Origin: Megachile rotundata
Lineage: Eukaryota; Arthropoda; Insecta; Hymenoptera; Megachilidae
Assembly: GCF_050947335.1 (NCBI RefSeq)
Contig: NC_134993.1
Location: 14,942,001 to 15,006,000, forward strand
Length of the DNA: 64,000 nucleotides
Reading direction: 5' to 3'
Shown here: positions 39,430 through 51,028 of the stretch, in pieces
Layout of the letters: each line of letters opens with the position of its first letter
Numbering within the stretch: position 1 is the stretch's first letter
Made by a program: the position numbers and the translations under genes
Notes under the pieces: model-generated
Told to the model about the DNA's origin: nothing
The model's input: the letters and a program-made list of their open reading frames with translations, nothing else
The model's database searches: none

Positions 39430-41452
39430 ATGTCAGAACGTCGGGACTCTACGTGTCAGAAGCACGAACTTCCGAAATCATTGCAAGGAACAGAGGATGC
39501 AGAATTCGTATGGAGTATGATAATCGATAGGTTTCCAAACGCTGCACCGCTTCTTTGCGAGATGGAGGCAGTTATAGATCGCGCAGAGGATCTTCTTCAG
39601 CAACTGCGAACACCTTGTCGCGAAATTGGTAAGTTTTCGATTTGGGAATTTTCAAAGATCGTCACGAAAAAAGTTTTGATCATTTCCAGAAACGTCAACC
39701 TCGTTCTGCTCTCCAGACTCGGAAGATTCGACCGTGATGATCTCGGCTAGGGAATCGATTTTCACTGACATCGATGTAAATATAAATAACTTTTTATTTT
39801 ATGGTCAGAATTGATCGCGTGACTCTCGTAGACCGCGGAAGAAAACAATGCTGGAAAAAACGTAGCAGAGATACAGGTTTCTCAGAGCACTATGTGCGAA
39901 GAGGACGTCAACGTAAACGGTCAACGTTCTGATTTTAAGGAACAGGATACCAGAACTCAGTCAAGTGATTCGTTGATGATATTCCATCCCACTGAAGAAA
40001 AGTTTCCCGTTGTAGAATCTCCTACAAAAGTTGAAACTGGTCTGTGACATTTTATCGAATTTGACACTGACAAACATATTTTCTCTCATTGTAAACGTGA
40101 ACTGAACTGCTTAAAGACTTGAACAAATGAATATTTCGTACAGAAGCATCTTTACAGTACACTAACCTTGTGTTATATTGCCGCGTATTATACGGTGTAT
40201 CATATTTCTGTTTAGACACCGATCAGATGACAAAGCATGCACGCAGTTTAGAGGAATGGGGTAAAGCAGTGGACAATGCTTTACGAGGATCGATCTTAGG
40301 TACAAACATATTTCAAAAACATCTATCTTTATTTTACCAAGTTAATTATTTTAGGCAAAGAACAAATACGTAAAGAAACAACTGTCGTCGAGAAGAAGCG
40401 CGTTGATGAAATCAAAACTGAAGATGGTAATGTTTGTATTACGTTTAATTAATCTGGTGGCATGGATTTAATTATTTAATATTTTTTAGATCGTCAAAGC
40501 TCTTGCATTATTCTCCATCGTCAAGAGAAATACGCAGATGTCGAAGGTTCGGTTGTTTTAGTTGATTCTGAGCTGAGTAGGAAAACAGAAGAATCAAGAG
40601 AGAAGTCCGTGAACGCCACTACGAAAATGAATACAACTGTACAGTTGTCTTTATGTATTATGACGAGGAGCTTAGAACCCATGCTCGGATTCTAAATGAA
40701 TTGGGGCTTATTAAATTTTAATTAAAGGGGAGCGGTGACGAGGGCACTTCGAATCAACGAACGCCGCTAAATATCCTCGAGGCATACTCGAAACGATGCG
40801 GAGTTCCAATTACGTATGAATTCATAACTGACGGACCCCATCGTCATAAATCGAACGTGTTTGTAATACGTGGATCTCTCGGTGGATTTACCGCCACTTC
40901 TCGAGGACAAACAGAAGAATCCACGAAGAATGATCTAGCCTCGAAAATTCTACAAATGATAGCCAATCGTCAGATGAAGGATGAGAAGCTCATCACCCTT
41001 GCAAAGCTATCAAAAGAAGAGTAAGCAATACACTAATTATATACTTTTTAAAACACAATCCATATAATTTGTTTTACAGAATGATGGAGGTAATTAATCT
41101 GGGTATGGACAGTCCAAGGGAAACAGCTCAAAGGAAGTTGTACCAACTGTGCCTTGAAAGAGGACAGGAGCTTCCTAAATACTGTGTGGATAAGAGAGAA
41201 ACTTGTGAAGGTTTATCCTGTATAGCTACGTGTACTGCATTGGGCTACATTGGAGAAGGTATATGGAGCAACTCTGCCTTCTATTTTTTATACAAGAATA
41301 AATGTTTATTGTATTATGTACACTTTTTAATAACTGTAGGTCGCGGTGTCAGGGAGTGCGTTGCCAAGAGAGCAGCCGCTGACGACTTGTACCATCAGTA
41401 TTGTCAAGACACGAAGGCAGCGTCGAAGGTAAACCTTCTTGTCGCCTTATAA
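39430..41452 (+). CDS. Protein with two dsRNA-binding domains and an acidic N-terminus
   Basis: Nine exons agree in phase: 39430-39628, 39690-39775, 39832-40039, 40216-40299, 40355-40426, 40490-40638, 40728-41020, 41080-41258, 41340-41452; 1383 nt, 460 aa. The first ~265 residues are acidic, serine/threonine-rich and probably disordered. dsRBD1 (about 278-345) reads TPLNILEAYSKRCGVPITYE, then FTATSRGQTEESTKNDLASK, the usual alpha1-strands-alpha2 pattern but with E/S where the alpha2 KKxAK lysines normally sit. dsRBD2 (about 373-440) reads SPRETAQRKLYQLCLERG, ending RECVAKRAAADDLYHQY, with the canonical AKRAAA helix. Members of this architecture bind dsRNA in RNA interference or editing; TARBP2/PRKRA/Loquacious-like, R2D2-like or Blanks-like assignment cannot be decided by eye. 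An in-frame AAG|GTAAAC near the end leaves open a further downstream exon. Confidence 0.82.
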
Positions 41453-41497
41453 GCTCCTCTTAACCCTGCAACTTAGTACACTGGGGAGCATGGTATT

Positions 41498-43999
41498 CTA
41501 GGGTATTTTAGTGACGATCCATGGCAACTTGCCGGTTTTTCTGAATGACCAGTAGTCGTAGAGTACTTTAACAATGATCAGGAATATCAGCAACGCTAGT
41601 ATAATGTTCAGGATGTCTATAGGATGCAGCAAATACTCTTCATCGGGTGCGATGCAAATTTCCGTGCGTTTTAGATCTCGTATCTAAACGAAAATTATAA
41701 TATGAAGATACATGATATTAATTAAGGGTATTGTTGCTTACAATTTTGCCGAAATGCTCGTTCCCGTTTAGACGAGAGCATTTGATATCGTTGATGTCTT
41801 TCACTAAGGTCGTGTATCTGATCAGTAGATCCTAAAAAGTCATTGAGTGAAGATATTCCACTGTTACATATATTTGATTAGGCTACAATTCTACCTGAAA
41901 GCCAGGCGTGAATAGGCAATCACACCTCCATGGATTGTTCCCAAGATACAAGCTTACTGCATTTCCATTGTGTTGTAATACGTTCTCCAAGGCGTACGTA
42001 GGCAACTGAAACAGTCGGCAACTGAAACTAGTCGATTCTTAATCCCTTAAACTGTAATTAACCAGCTAAATCCGACAAGTGTAACCGAATGCAAATGCTC
42101 TCGAAACAACATTCGTTAAATATTCCGTATGTAATCGTTATTGCAACATTTCTGTTCCAGTAAAATATTTTAAATCACGGATAACATGATACGAACATCG
42201 GTTAGCCTGTTTCCACGAAGACTAAGCAACCTGAAACCATCCATCCAACTAGATCCTTCCAACTGGACAATGGATTCTATCAGATTATTATCTATGTACA
42301 GATCTATTACTCCCCTATACGCTGGATTCGTCGTAAGTGGCCTCAGGTCATTTATCTAAAAACCAAAAACTTTAAGCTTAGTGTATTATAATAATAGTTA
42401 CAGCATTGCAACCTTGTTTCCAGACAAATGAAGAGTGGTCGTGTTCGCTGGCAAGAAGCTAGGCATCTCTGTCAGTCCACGATGACTACAGTTTACAGAA
42501 GCAAACGCCATCAGCTGCTTTTGGATGTGCTTTCCTCCGTCACCAACTACGTACACCAATTTACATTCGCATACCGTCTTCGCACACTCTTCCTTCAGCG
42601 CCTGAAACAGTAAATTCATGCACTCAGAAACTTGAACAATTTTGCCAAAATAAAACTGCAACAATATGCTATTACTTTGATTATTTCTATTACTGGAATG
42701 AGCGGCCTGCCTTCGTACGGTTTGCTGCAACGTAGATTGTTCTTGTCCGAAATCTTGCGACCTAAGGAACCTTTTCCTTGGTCCAATATCCATTTTGCAT
42801 TGTCGGTACATTTCAACGGATTAGCTGTGTAAATTAGCATTAGCTTGAGTGCAGTACTAAAATTGCGATGAGTAAACCGAAAGAAATGTCTCACCTGAAA
42901 GGTAGATATGATGCAACGACGGAATATTGAAAGTTGTAACATTAATTTCTGTGATGCTATTGTTTCGTAGATCAAGGATCTTCAAGTGTGAGAGATTGTT
43001 GAACGCGTTGTGCGGAAGATCCTGTAGCTTGGTCCCGGTTATGTTCAGCTTCTAAACAATATCTTACTTTTGATATTTGTAAAATTTTTTTTATCTATGT
43101 TATAACTCTAATTAGCACTATAATGTCAAATTTTTTCAGCTCTCAAGTTTCCGTACTTCTACCAGATGAATCTCCGCTGGAAATGGAGATGTCAGTTTAA
43201 CCAAGTTGCTTCTGGAGATTGTCAGCTTCTTCAACGAGATAAATCCTTGAAGATTATCCTGAGGATCGAACGTCTCTTCGGGCCAATCGCAGAGCAACAG
43301 CGAATGCACGTTCTCGCCTCTAAAATAATTACGTATTACTATTTAAACGTTTATTAGTGAGTAACGAAACGTTGGTGATAATCACCCGAATTTCCATTTA
43401 TCCTCGAGACCGTGAAAGCAAACGAGATGGTGATCGTGTTCTTTAAAATCGCATTCGGTCGTGTTTGACTTCACCTGACGGAAATCGCAGTTTTCTTCAC
43501 TCCTCGACGAACATTGCACATTAACGAATGAAAATGTTGTTATCCTGCTTAACAATTATCATCTTTTTTTCTTTTGAGTAACAATTATCAAGTTTGAAAA
43601 GAAACGTGTTACATTCTATGTTGCAAATGTCTGATAGTAAATGTATATCATGTTTGGCCATGTGAATTTAGAATTATTGTATAGAATGCAGATTTAAAAT
43701 CTTTGTTATCTAATCATTAGAAGTTCATCAAACACGGAAGCACGTAGCGCTATAATTTTATAGCTTATGCAAATATTAACGATCTTATGCTACTTTATCT
43801 AATCGTTACCTAAACTTTTCTTTGATTGTTTCACGATGATCAATCGTGATTCTGTATTTGTTTGCAGTTGTGAATTATACGTAATATATTTGTACTATTA
43901 GCGATTACGTGTAAATTATATTGAATCATAGTAATTTGATATTGTTATGAAAATAGCAAAGAAAAGTACTCACAGAAGGAAGGAGCTAAACGTCCGCAT
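41498..43999 (-). CDS. hfw: Leucine-rich-repeat membrane protein, tentatively halfway (singed wings 2)
   Basis: Coding exons: 43999-43974, 43544-43386, 43319-43163, 43051-42895, 42824-42694, 42601-42413, 42355 to about 42197, 42005-41895, 41831-41742, 41683-41498; about 454 aa. The signal peptide is MRTFSSFLLITTFSFVNVQC, split by an intron. Then come a cysteine-rich segment, LRRs (KLNITGTKLQDLPHNAFNNL, then HLKILDLRNNSITEI), a cysteine cap (NPLKCTDNAKWI), a second cysteine cap with VNCSHRGLTEMP, more LRRs (LLSLRGNRLTD, LPTYALENV), and LGNNPWRCDC. One transmembrane helix (about 416-434) and a short cytoplasmic tail ending LPWIVTKIP follow. The layout and tail resemble insect Halfway, an ecdysone/copper-linked LRR protein, from memory; the name is tentative while the type I LRR architecture is clear. 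The 42355/42005 junction is ambiguous. Confidence 0.8.
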
Positions 44000-44838
44000 T
44001 TTCACCGACTTTATTTATCACAGAAGAATGTTAAAATTGAAAAGAAATAGGTGTTTTATTAAGTGTATGCCATCGATGTAAGATATTTTTGACCGTTTAA
44101 TTTTTAAGAACCGATAGGAACACAAACGTCCACTGAAAGTCTGGCAATACTAATAAGAAAATTGAACTTGATCCTCTCCTTTCGTTGGATGAACGACTAA
44201 GACGATGGCAGGGTTTAACTGGAAGAGAACATATTGTAAGATGCGAGCGCAGACGCAGACATTCGATTTACATAGTGCGTTAATACATATTGCGATAATT
44301 AGATGTTTTCAGATGGAGAAAACAATGATTCAAAATCGTTTGCGAAGATATTATACTCCTTTGGACAATAAAGAACTATCACGAAACTTTCTTACTTCAC
44401 ATGTGTAATATATGAACTACGTTTATTATTAAACAGTTACTTATATTTATTTTTGGATACAAATAAACTACGCATTTGTATAAATTATTTGTAATTTCTT
44501 CTTCCTATTCTTTCACGATAACTTTGCGGAGAGAAAATCGTGTACCGCAACACGTAACGTTTGAATTTCGCGCGCAAAGTAGTGATACCTCTTCGATCAT
44601 TATAGTATTCTAATATTAAAAACAGTATTTGCCGCGGTTTTCAAAAATGCCACCTACTGACGAAATACCTCCTTCACTAACATGATTGAAGTTGTTTTAC
44701 TGCACATTTTACGTTTCAGAAAAGTGATTTATTCATCAATAAAATTATATTCGATTTTTACGAAATGGTACACGTGGCGTCATCTAGCGCCAGTGAATGT
44801 GAACTCATGAAACACACATAAGGAAATTAAAAAAATGA
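44000..44838. other. Short intergenic stretch with one decayed repeat word
   Basis: No supported gene. The plus-strand ORF at 44205-44408 has no family features. At about 44758-44795 a degenerate copy of the adjacent foldback unit occurs (GGTACACGTGGCGTCATCTAG against GGTACAGGTGGCGCCATCTAG within the element). The promoter of the LRR gene should lie just right of 43999. Confidence 0.45.
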
Positions 44839-46329
44839 ATATTTCGGCACTTTGAGGACGTAGTATGGTTCCTGAGGCATTTAGAAACAAATTTCTATTA
44901 GGGTTTGATGCGATTTGATGCCTAATAAAGCCAGAAAATCAATTTTTGTCGAATTCGGTCCAAAACGGTACAGGTGGCGCCATCTAGCGGCGAGCGGCGG
45001 AACTACGAAAAACTAAAATCTCGATTTTCTCGAAAACTAGGGACTTTTCCGAAATTCTGAGATATACAAATTGTTCCTTATCGCCTACGGAATCGAATGA
45101 GTACTTTCATAGCCCTCTAGGACCCTTATTAAAGAAAATAGAAAAATAGCCATTTTCATGGACCAAAAAATTGCCGTCCATCTAGCGGCGAAAGTTGGAA
45201 CTACAAAAATAGAAAATCTCGATTTTCTCGAAAACTAGGGACTTTTTCGAAATTCTGAAATATACAAATTGTTCCTTGTCGCCTACGGAATCGAACGAAT
45301 CTAATTATAGCCCGGTAGGACCATTATTAAAGAAAATAGAAAAATAGCCCATTTCATGGACTAAAAAATTGCCGTCCATCTAGCGGCGAAAGTTGGAACT
45401 ACAAAAATAGAAAATCTCGATTTTCTCGAAAACTAAGGACTTTTCAGAAATTCTGAGATATACAAATTGTTCCTTGTCGCCTACGGAATCGAACGAATAC
45501 CATTATAACACGCTAGCATTATTAATAACGAAATTAGGAAAAAAGTGTAATTCATGGACTTTTTCGATTAGTTCCAACTTTCGCCGCTAGATGGACGGCA
45601 ATTTTGTAGTCCGTGAAATGGGCTATTTTTCTATTTTCCTTAATACTTGTCCTAGCAGGCTGTAATTACATTCGTTCGATTCCGTAGGCGACAAGGGACA
45701 ATTTGTATATCTCAGAATTTCGAAAGAGTCGCTAGTTTTCGAGAAAATCGAAATTTTCTATTTTTGTAGTTCCAACTTTCGCCGCTAGATGGACGCCAAT
45801 TTTTTGGTCCATGAAATGGGCTATTTTTCTATTTTCTTTATTAAGGGCCCTAGAGGGCTATGAAAGTACTCATTCGATTCTGTAGGCGATAAGGAACAAT
45901 TTGTATATTTCAGAATTTCGGAAAAGTCCTTAGTTTTCGAGAAAATCGAGATTTTCTATTTTTGTAGTTCCAACTTTCGCCGCTAGATGGACGCCAATTT
46001 TTTGGTCCATGAAATGGGCTATTTTTCTATTTTCTTTATTAAAGGTCCTAGAGGGCTATGAAAGTACTCATTCGATTCCGTAGGCGATAAGGAACAATTT
46101 GTATATCTCAGAATTTCGGAAAAGTCCCTAGTTTTCGAGAAAATCGAGATTTTAGTTTTTCGTAGTTCCGCCGCTCGCCGCTAGATGGCGCCACCTGTAC
46201 CGTTTTGAACCGAATTCGACAAAAATTGATTTTCTGGCTTTATTAGGCATCAAATCGCATCAAACCCTAATAGAAATTTGTTTCTAAATGCCTCAGGAAC
46301 CATACTACGTCGTCAAAGTGCCGAAATAT
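44839..46329. repeat. Large foldback (inverted-repeat) element with internal tandem units
   Basis: The two ends are near-perfect inverted copies. The left begins ATATTTCGGCACTTTGAGGA and the right ends with the reverse complement at 46310-46329. Each arm contains a ~190-198-bp unit marked by CATCTAGCGGCGA. It starts at 44991, 45179 and 45377 on the left, and in inverted orientation at about 45585, 45781, 45980 and 46178 on the right. The outermost units share GGTGGCGCCATCTAGCGG, which is itself partly palindromic (TGGCGCCA). No coding sequence is present, so it is a non-autonomous element or satellite-derived palindrome. Target-site duplications were not found. Confidence 0.92.
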
Positions 46330-47646
46330 GTTTTCAGAACAAATCGAATATTAGATCGTAACACGCCTAGCACGCATGGCGCTCCGCGATCATGTTATCC
46401 TAATACTCCGTTAGAATTTTGACAGCCAATTCATCATAGCTACAAAAGTGACATCTACAATGTATATTATTACCTCCTCACGAAACATAGCATCTTAATA
46501 CAAGAAGTAACTTTGGAGGGAAAAGTCAGATTAATTATGGAAGCGTACTATTGTTTAGGTTACCTCTTCGCATCTCATGTTATTCAAGTGATACAAGTAG
46601 ATTTTGAGTCGAGTTTCGCGATTATCTTATTTTGAACGATGAATAACACCAAAGTACAAGTGCAGTCAGATATGAAATCGAACAATGTAGAATAAAATTA
46701 AGTTTGTACTTCTCTTTTCTGGGTGGGGGATAGTAATAAATAAAAAATGTTTTGTGCATGACATCGCTTTAATTGAATCCATACATATTGATTAATTATT
46801 GGATAACAGATAAAATGTGAATAATTTAATAATGTATATACAGCAATGTACATGTACGTTTAATTCGTACACGTTATAGGTGTATAAAATAAATATTATC
46901 TTATACTTTAACGAATGTTCTATTAATATGACAAATGTCACCGATTTTTAAACAAATTTCAAATGAGCTGTGTAACTATTTTTATATCCTAACTTAACAT
47001 CATTCTAAGTAACACAATATTTAGAAATTGTCGTAATTATTTGACAAATATGCATACTGTTTATCAACAAACAGTTAACAAAATATTTGCAAATTGAAAA
47101 TGAAAGATTTTGGAAATTTGAAAATTTAAATCGTCGAGTATAAATGTCCGGCGTTATAAATATCATGATGTGCACGTTACTCTTGGTTGCATGGTTGAAC
47201 CAATGGTGGCTGATTTACACGAAACAAATGAAGACTTGTCATACGATAAGTGCAGTCAGTATGGCCTCAAGTTAAACACAATATACTTGTGTTTTGATTG
47301 GTACAGTCCTTCAAAATTTGTCCAAAACATGTATTTCCGCTTACCAACAGAGGTCCCAGTATAACAAATGTTGCCTTTGCGAAGAAGAATTCAGGTTGAG
47401 ATTCGTACAGCGCCGAAGACGGTTACAAATTCATAGGTTTTCTGAACACGCACCCTGTAAAATCGCTTTCACCCTTGTGCCGCTAAGTATTTGATGTAAT
47501 ATCGGTGCGAAAAGTGTTTGGAATTCAAATTTAAGCACGCAGTATTGATAAACATCGTGGTAATGTCATAATTCGTGTTTAAACACTGTCTCGATTATAT
47601 TTCGTGTCTAAATACAGTGCCCTAACGCAACGTAAACTTGTTGCAG
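46330..47646. other. Intergenic, upstream of UBC9
   Basis: AT-rich with no supportable gene; the ORF at 47170-47364 has no family features. An acceptor (CTTGTTGCAG) ends at 47646, five bases before the UBC9 ATG, so a non-coding UBC9 exon should lie in this interval, probably in the GC-richer part after 47360. Its limits are unclear. Confidence 0.4.
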
Positions 47647-47650
47647 ATTA

Positions 47651-48620
47651 ATGTCAGGAATTGCAATCGCCAGGCTCGCCGAAGAGCGAAAAGCATGGAG
47701 GAAGGATCACCCTTTTGTAAGAAATCGTTTTAACGCTTTACTTTTCACGATTTCGACCGTTACACATGTTACTACTTTGCGATACGTCAAATGACGTTTC
47801 TAGATTGTTCTGCTATAAAAAACCGTATTGTAAATAAATATTTTTGTTTGTAGCTTAATTTAAACATAAACAATGGTTCTGAAATAAAGATCTAGGGAAC
47901 GATTTTGATTGAACAGTTACATTGTCAGAATCCTAACCTTTCGGTATTAGCACTCTTGTTTAGCTTCTTGACATACTTAATGTACATGTTAAATTAATAG
48001 TTTGTTGATATGATTTGTGATAACATGAGTTGAAATATGAATTGAAATTTTGTTTATAGGGATTTGTAGCACGACCAATTAAAAATCAAGATGGATCTCT
48101 TAACTTGATGAGTTGGGAGTGTGCAATACCTGGAAAGAAATCTGTAAGTTATATCATAACGCTGAAACTGTCGTTGAGATTCATGGTATTATATTACTTA
48201 AAGTGTTTATTTTACAGACACCATGGGAGGGTGGATTATATAAGTTACGCATGATTTTCAAGGATGATTATCCCTCTAGTCCACCAAAATGTAAATTTGA
48301 ACCTCCTCTATTTCACCCAAACGTTTATCCTTCAGGAACCGTATGTTTGTCACTCTTAGATGAGGAAAAAGATTGGAGGCCTGCTATTACGATCAAACAA
48401 ATTTTACTTGGTATACAAGATTTGTTAAATGAACCTAATGTTAAAGATCCAGCTCAAGCAGAAGCGTACACAATATATTGGTAATTATTTTACATAATTA
48501 TAAATGTGAATTAACATAGAACTAGGAGTAAAAATATTGTGTTTTACTTGCAGTCAAAATCGCTTGGAATATGAGAAACGTGTAAGAGCCCAAGCTAGAG
48601 CGATGGCTCCACAGGAATAA
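47651..48620 (+). CDS. Ubc9: SUMO-conjugating enzyme UBC9
   Basis: The E2 enzyme that passes SUMO from the SAE1/SAE2 E1 to target lysines, in nucleus and cytoplasm. Exons: 47651-47716, 48060-48143, 48218-48480, 48554-48620; 480 nt, 159 aa, the insect length. It begins MSGIAIARLAEERKAWRKDH and contains the E2 core HPNVYPSGTVCLSLLDEEKD with the active-site cysteine in GTVCLS. The HPN triad residue, the UBC9-specific insertion (EEKDWRPA) and a C-terminal RAQARAMAPQE are all present. All splice sites are GT/AG and phases agree. The fly orthologue is lesswright (lwr). An in-frame stop does not immediately precede the ATG, but the start is fixed by homology. Confidence 0.97.
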
Positions 48621-49149
48621 GACTATATTAAGTCCTTAATTCAGATATTCCAACTATATACAGAGGTTATCGTATACCCATAGTATATTCTAATATCAAT
48701 CTATATTTCTTATCTTTTTTATAAGTGACATTAATATATAATGTATCTAATTTACTATTTGCATTTTTTGTTCATGTGGTAAAATTCTTAAGCATAATCG
48801 TTACATCCTCTATAGACATGATGCTAATTTTCGAAAACTCAAAAAACAGGATATTATGTTCCATTTAAAAATATCGCATAATATGGTATTAAACTATAAC
48901 CAAATTTCCTTATTGACATTCACGTATCTTTGTATGATTTGAAAATAAGCATTTTATTTAAGGTACAATTTATTCATAAGTTTTAGTAGCTATTACTAGT
49001 ATCTAGGATGATATTTGAGGTAAGCTACGCGAAGGAAGATAAACAATACTATTCTGACACTTCTTTCTGCAAATTTCAAATCATTATTCAAGTCATTATC
49101 CTTCAAAAATGTATTTGAAAATCTTGTAAGCATTGTACAAATCTTAAGG

Positions 49150-49155
49150 AATAAA
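49150..49155 (+). terminator. Ubc9: Candidate polyadenylation signal of UBC9
   Basis: AATAAA about 530 nt after the stop codon. Several earlier AT-rich variants exist, so a shorter 3' UTR is possible. Confidence 0.35.
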
Positions 49156-49560
49156 GTATTCTAGGTCACCTTAATTCTAATATCCTCAATTAAAAATGAT
49201 GTAACTCTCAAAAATAAAGAGTGGAAGACAAACAAATATTCCAGATCTTTTAATTTCACATTTAACTTTGATGAAACGCGTCGGATTTTATCGTACATAC
49301 ATTATCGAATAATGATAATTTCGCGGGAGGTGTGGAACAAAGTTCTTGCTCAGTATCGCAAATGCTTCAGTCTTAATGTGACCGATCAACGTGTATTACT
49401 GCTTTTTAAACACGTATTTCATTATTGATCGTCATCGCGTTCGTATACGGTGCCGCCACGAGGAACATTAGTTTCGATTTATATTGCGTTTAAATTTTCA
49501 AGTGTGTTAATTTCTATCAGTTATTTCCTGTCAATAAAGTAAAAAGTTTACAAGTAAATC

Positions 49561-50578
49561 ATGTCTTCGAATAAAAAATCTGCGCGTAAAATAAACACTG
49601 CAATTATTTTAACGTGTATATTAGGATTTTCTGTTTCGTATTATGCCTACATCGTCGAAACAAAAGTTGAAAATGATGATTCGTATGAAGCAATGTGTGA
49701 CATTAGCGAACACGTTAGTTGCACAAAAGCATTTGCATCTGAGTAAGTCTACAATTACATTCAGAATATGCAAAAATATGATTATGGATTAAAGTGAAAA
49801 CTGTGTTTATGTATAAGTCTGATTTCGTAGTCGACCATACGGAGAATATGCGCTAACACTTTCGCAATCGAAGTACAATTTTAAAAGTAAAAATGAATTC
49901 TGCCATTTAATATGTGATTTAATCTTAAAATTGTAGTACTTATCAGACAGAATTTATAAATGTCGGCACATTCGAGATATCTTTATAAAATTACATAGAA
50001 GTAGTAACACGTGTAGAAATAAGCCTTTAGGATTTTAGCGCATGCGCACTCGCAGTGAATTTCAATTTATTCTGTATTCGAGAATCATTAAATTTGAATA
50101 TATTATAATTAATGTGTTAAGCAATTCATTTTATTACAGATACGGAAAAGGATTTGGAATAATTCCAGAAACATCGATATTTCATATAGCCAATTCTCTA
50201 TACGGATTAATATTTTATGCTTTGGTTGCAATATTGAGTACGTACTACATTAGCATTTCTACTATAATGTGACTACAAAATCTTATAGTAGAATTATTTT
50301 TTAGTAAAATATTACACCTTTTTTTATTGAACTGATTTTAATTAAGCTTTAATTTTTTAGGTTTGTCTAACAAATATATCGCTTCAGCCTTCGTTTTAAT
50401 GTTAGCAATCGCATCGAACATCGCCACGATTTATCTGGCCTATATTTTATACAAATTAAACAACATCTGCGTGGTCTGTGTTAGTACTTACATCATAAAT
50501 GTTATACTTTTAATACTTGCCGTTAAAAAGCATCGAAAACTGTTTCGACATGGCACAGCTAAGAGAAAGTCGAAGTAG
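49561..50578 (+). CDS. VKORC1: Vitamin K epoxide reductase (VKORC1)
   Basis: ER-membrane thiol oxidoreductase that reduces vitamin K epoxide and quinone. Exons: 49561-49742, 50140-50237, 50361-50578; 498 nt, 165 aa, the family length. The N-terminal membrane helix is IILTCILGFSVSYYAYIVE. The luminal loop cysteines C46 and C54 sit in AMCDISEHVSCTKAF. GKGFGIIPE and SNSIFG-like ANSLYG follow. The third helix leads to the catalytic C130-V-V-C133 (NNICVVCVSTY), matching human C132/C135. The basic tail ends HGTAKRKSK, consistent with an ER-retention-like KxKxx end. All four catalytic cysteines are present, so it should be active. Confidence 0.96.
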
Positions 50579-50729
50579 ACAAAAAGAGATTCCGGTTATA
50601 TCGATTATTGTAAAATCTCTAAAAATATTATCTACATTATGATTTTAATATTTTTTACTTAAAACCTACGTATACCTTCGTTTATGAAAATTTTACACAT
50701 TGTACTAAAAGACATATGTACTCTATTTT

Positions 50730-50735
50730 AATAAA
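50730..50735 (+). terminator. VKORC1: Candidate polyadenylation signal of VKORC1
   Basis: AATAAA 152 nt after the stop codon, followed by a T/G-rich stretch (TTGTCCTGTT). Confidence 0.5.
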
Positions 50736-51028
50736 TTGTCCTGTTCAAAATATAAATGCAAATACTCTGATATGATACAACGATGACGCGCATTTAAGAA
50801 TGAATTCTATCGTTCATTCCACTCTATTAAACTGATATGTAATCTTGGATTTGTAACTGGCTGCACGAGTTAAAGAAAAACAATACAAATATAAACCCTG
50901 CTAAAGTTATTAAAATAAACCACTGTTATAAGTCTCTAATCAACATCAGAATTTCACTTCATTGTACTAAGACAAAACCAGACGTCTAATTCGTTACAAA
51001 ATTACTAGCAACTTTCTATGTCGATTGC

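Noticed and set aside
44839..46329. A complete DNA transposon
   Set aside because: No transposase frame is present and no target-site duplication was found, so it is listed only as a foldback repeat.
47170..47494. Small plus-strand ORFs upstream of UBC9 as a separate gene
   Set aside because: No recognisable domain; the region is more likely UBC9 promoter and 5' UTR.
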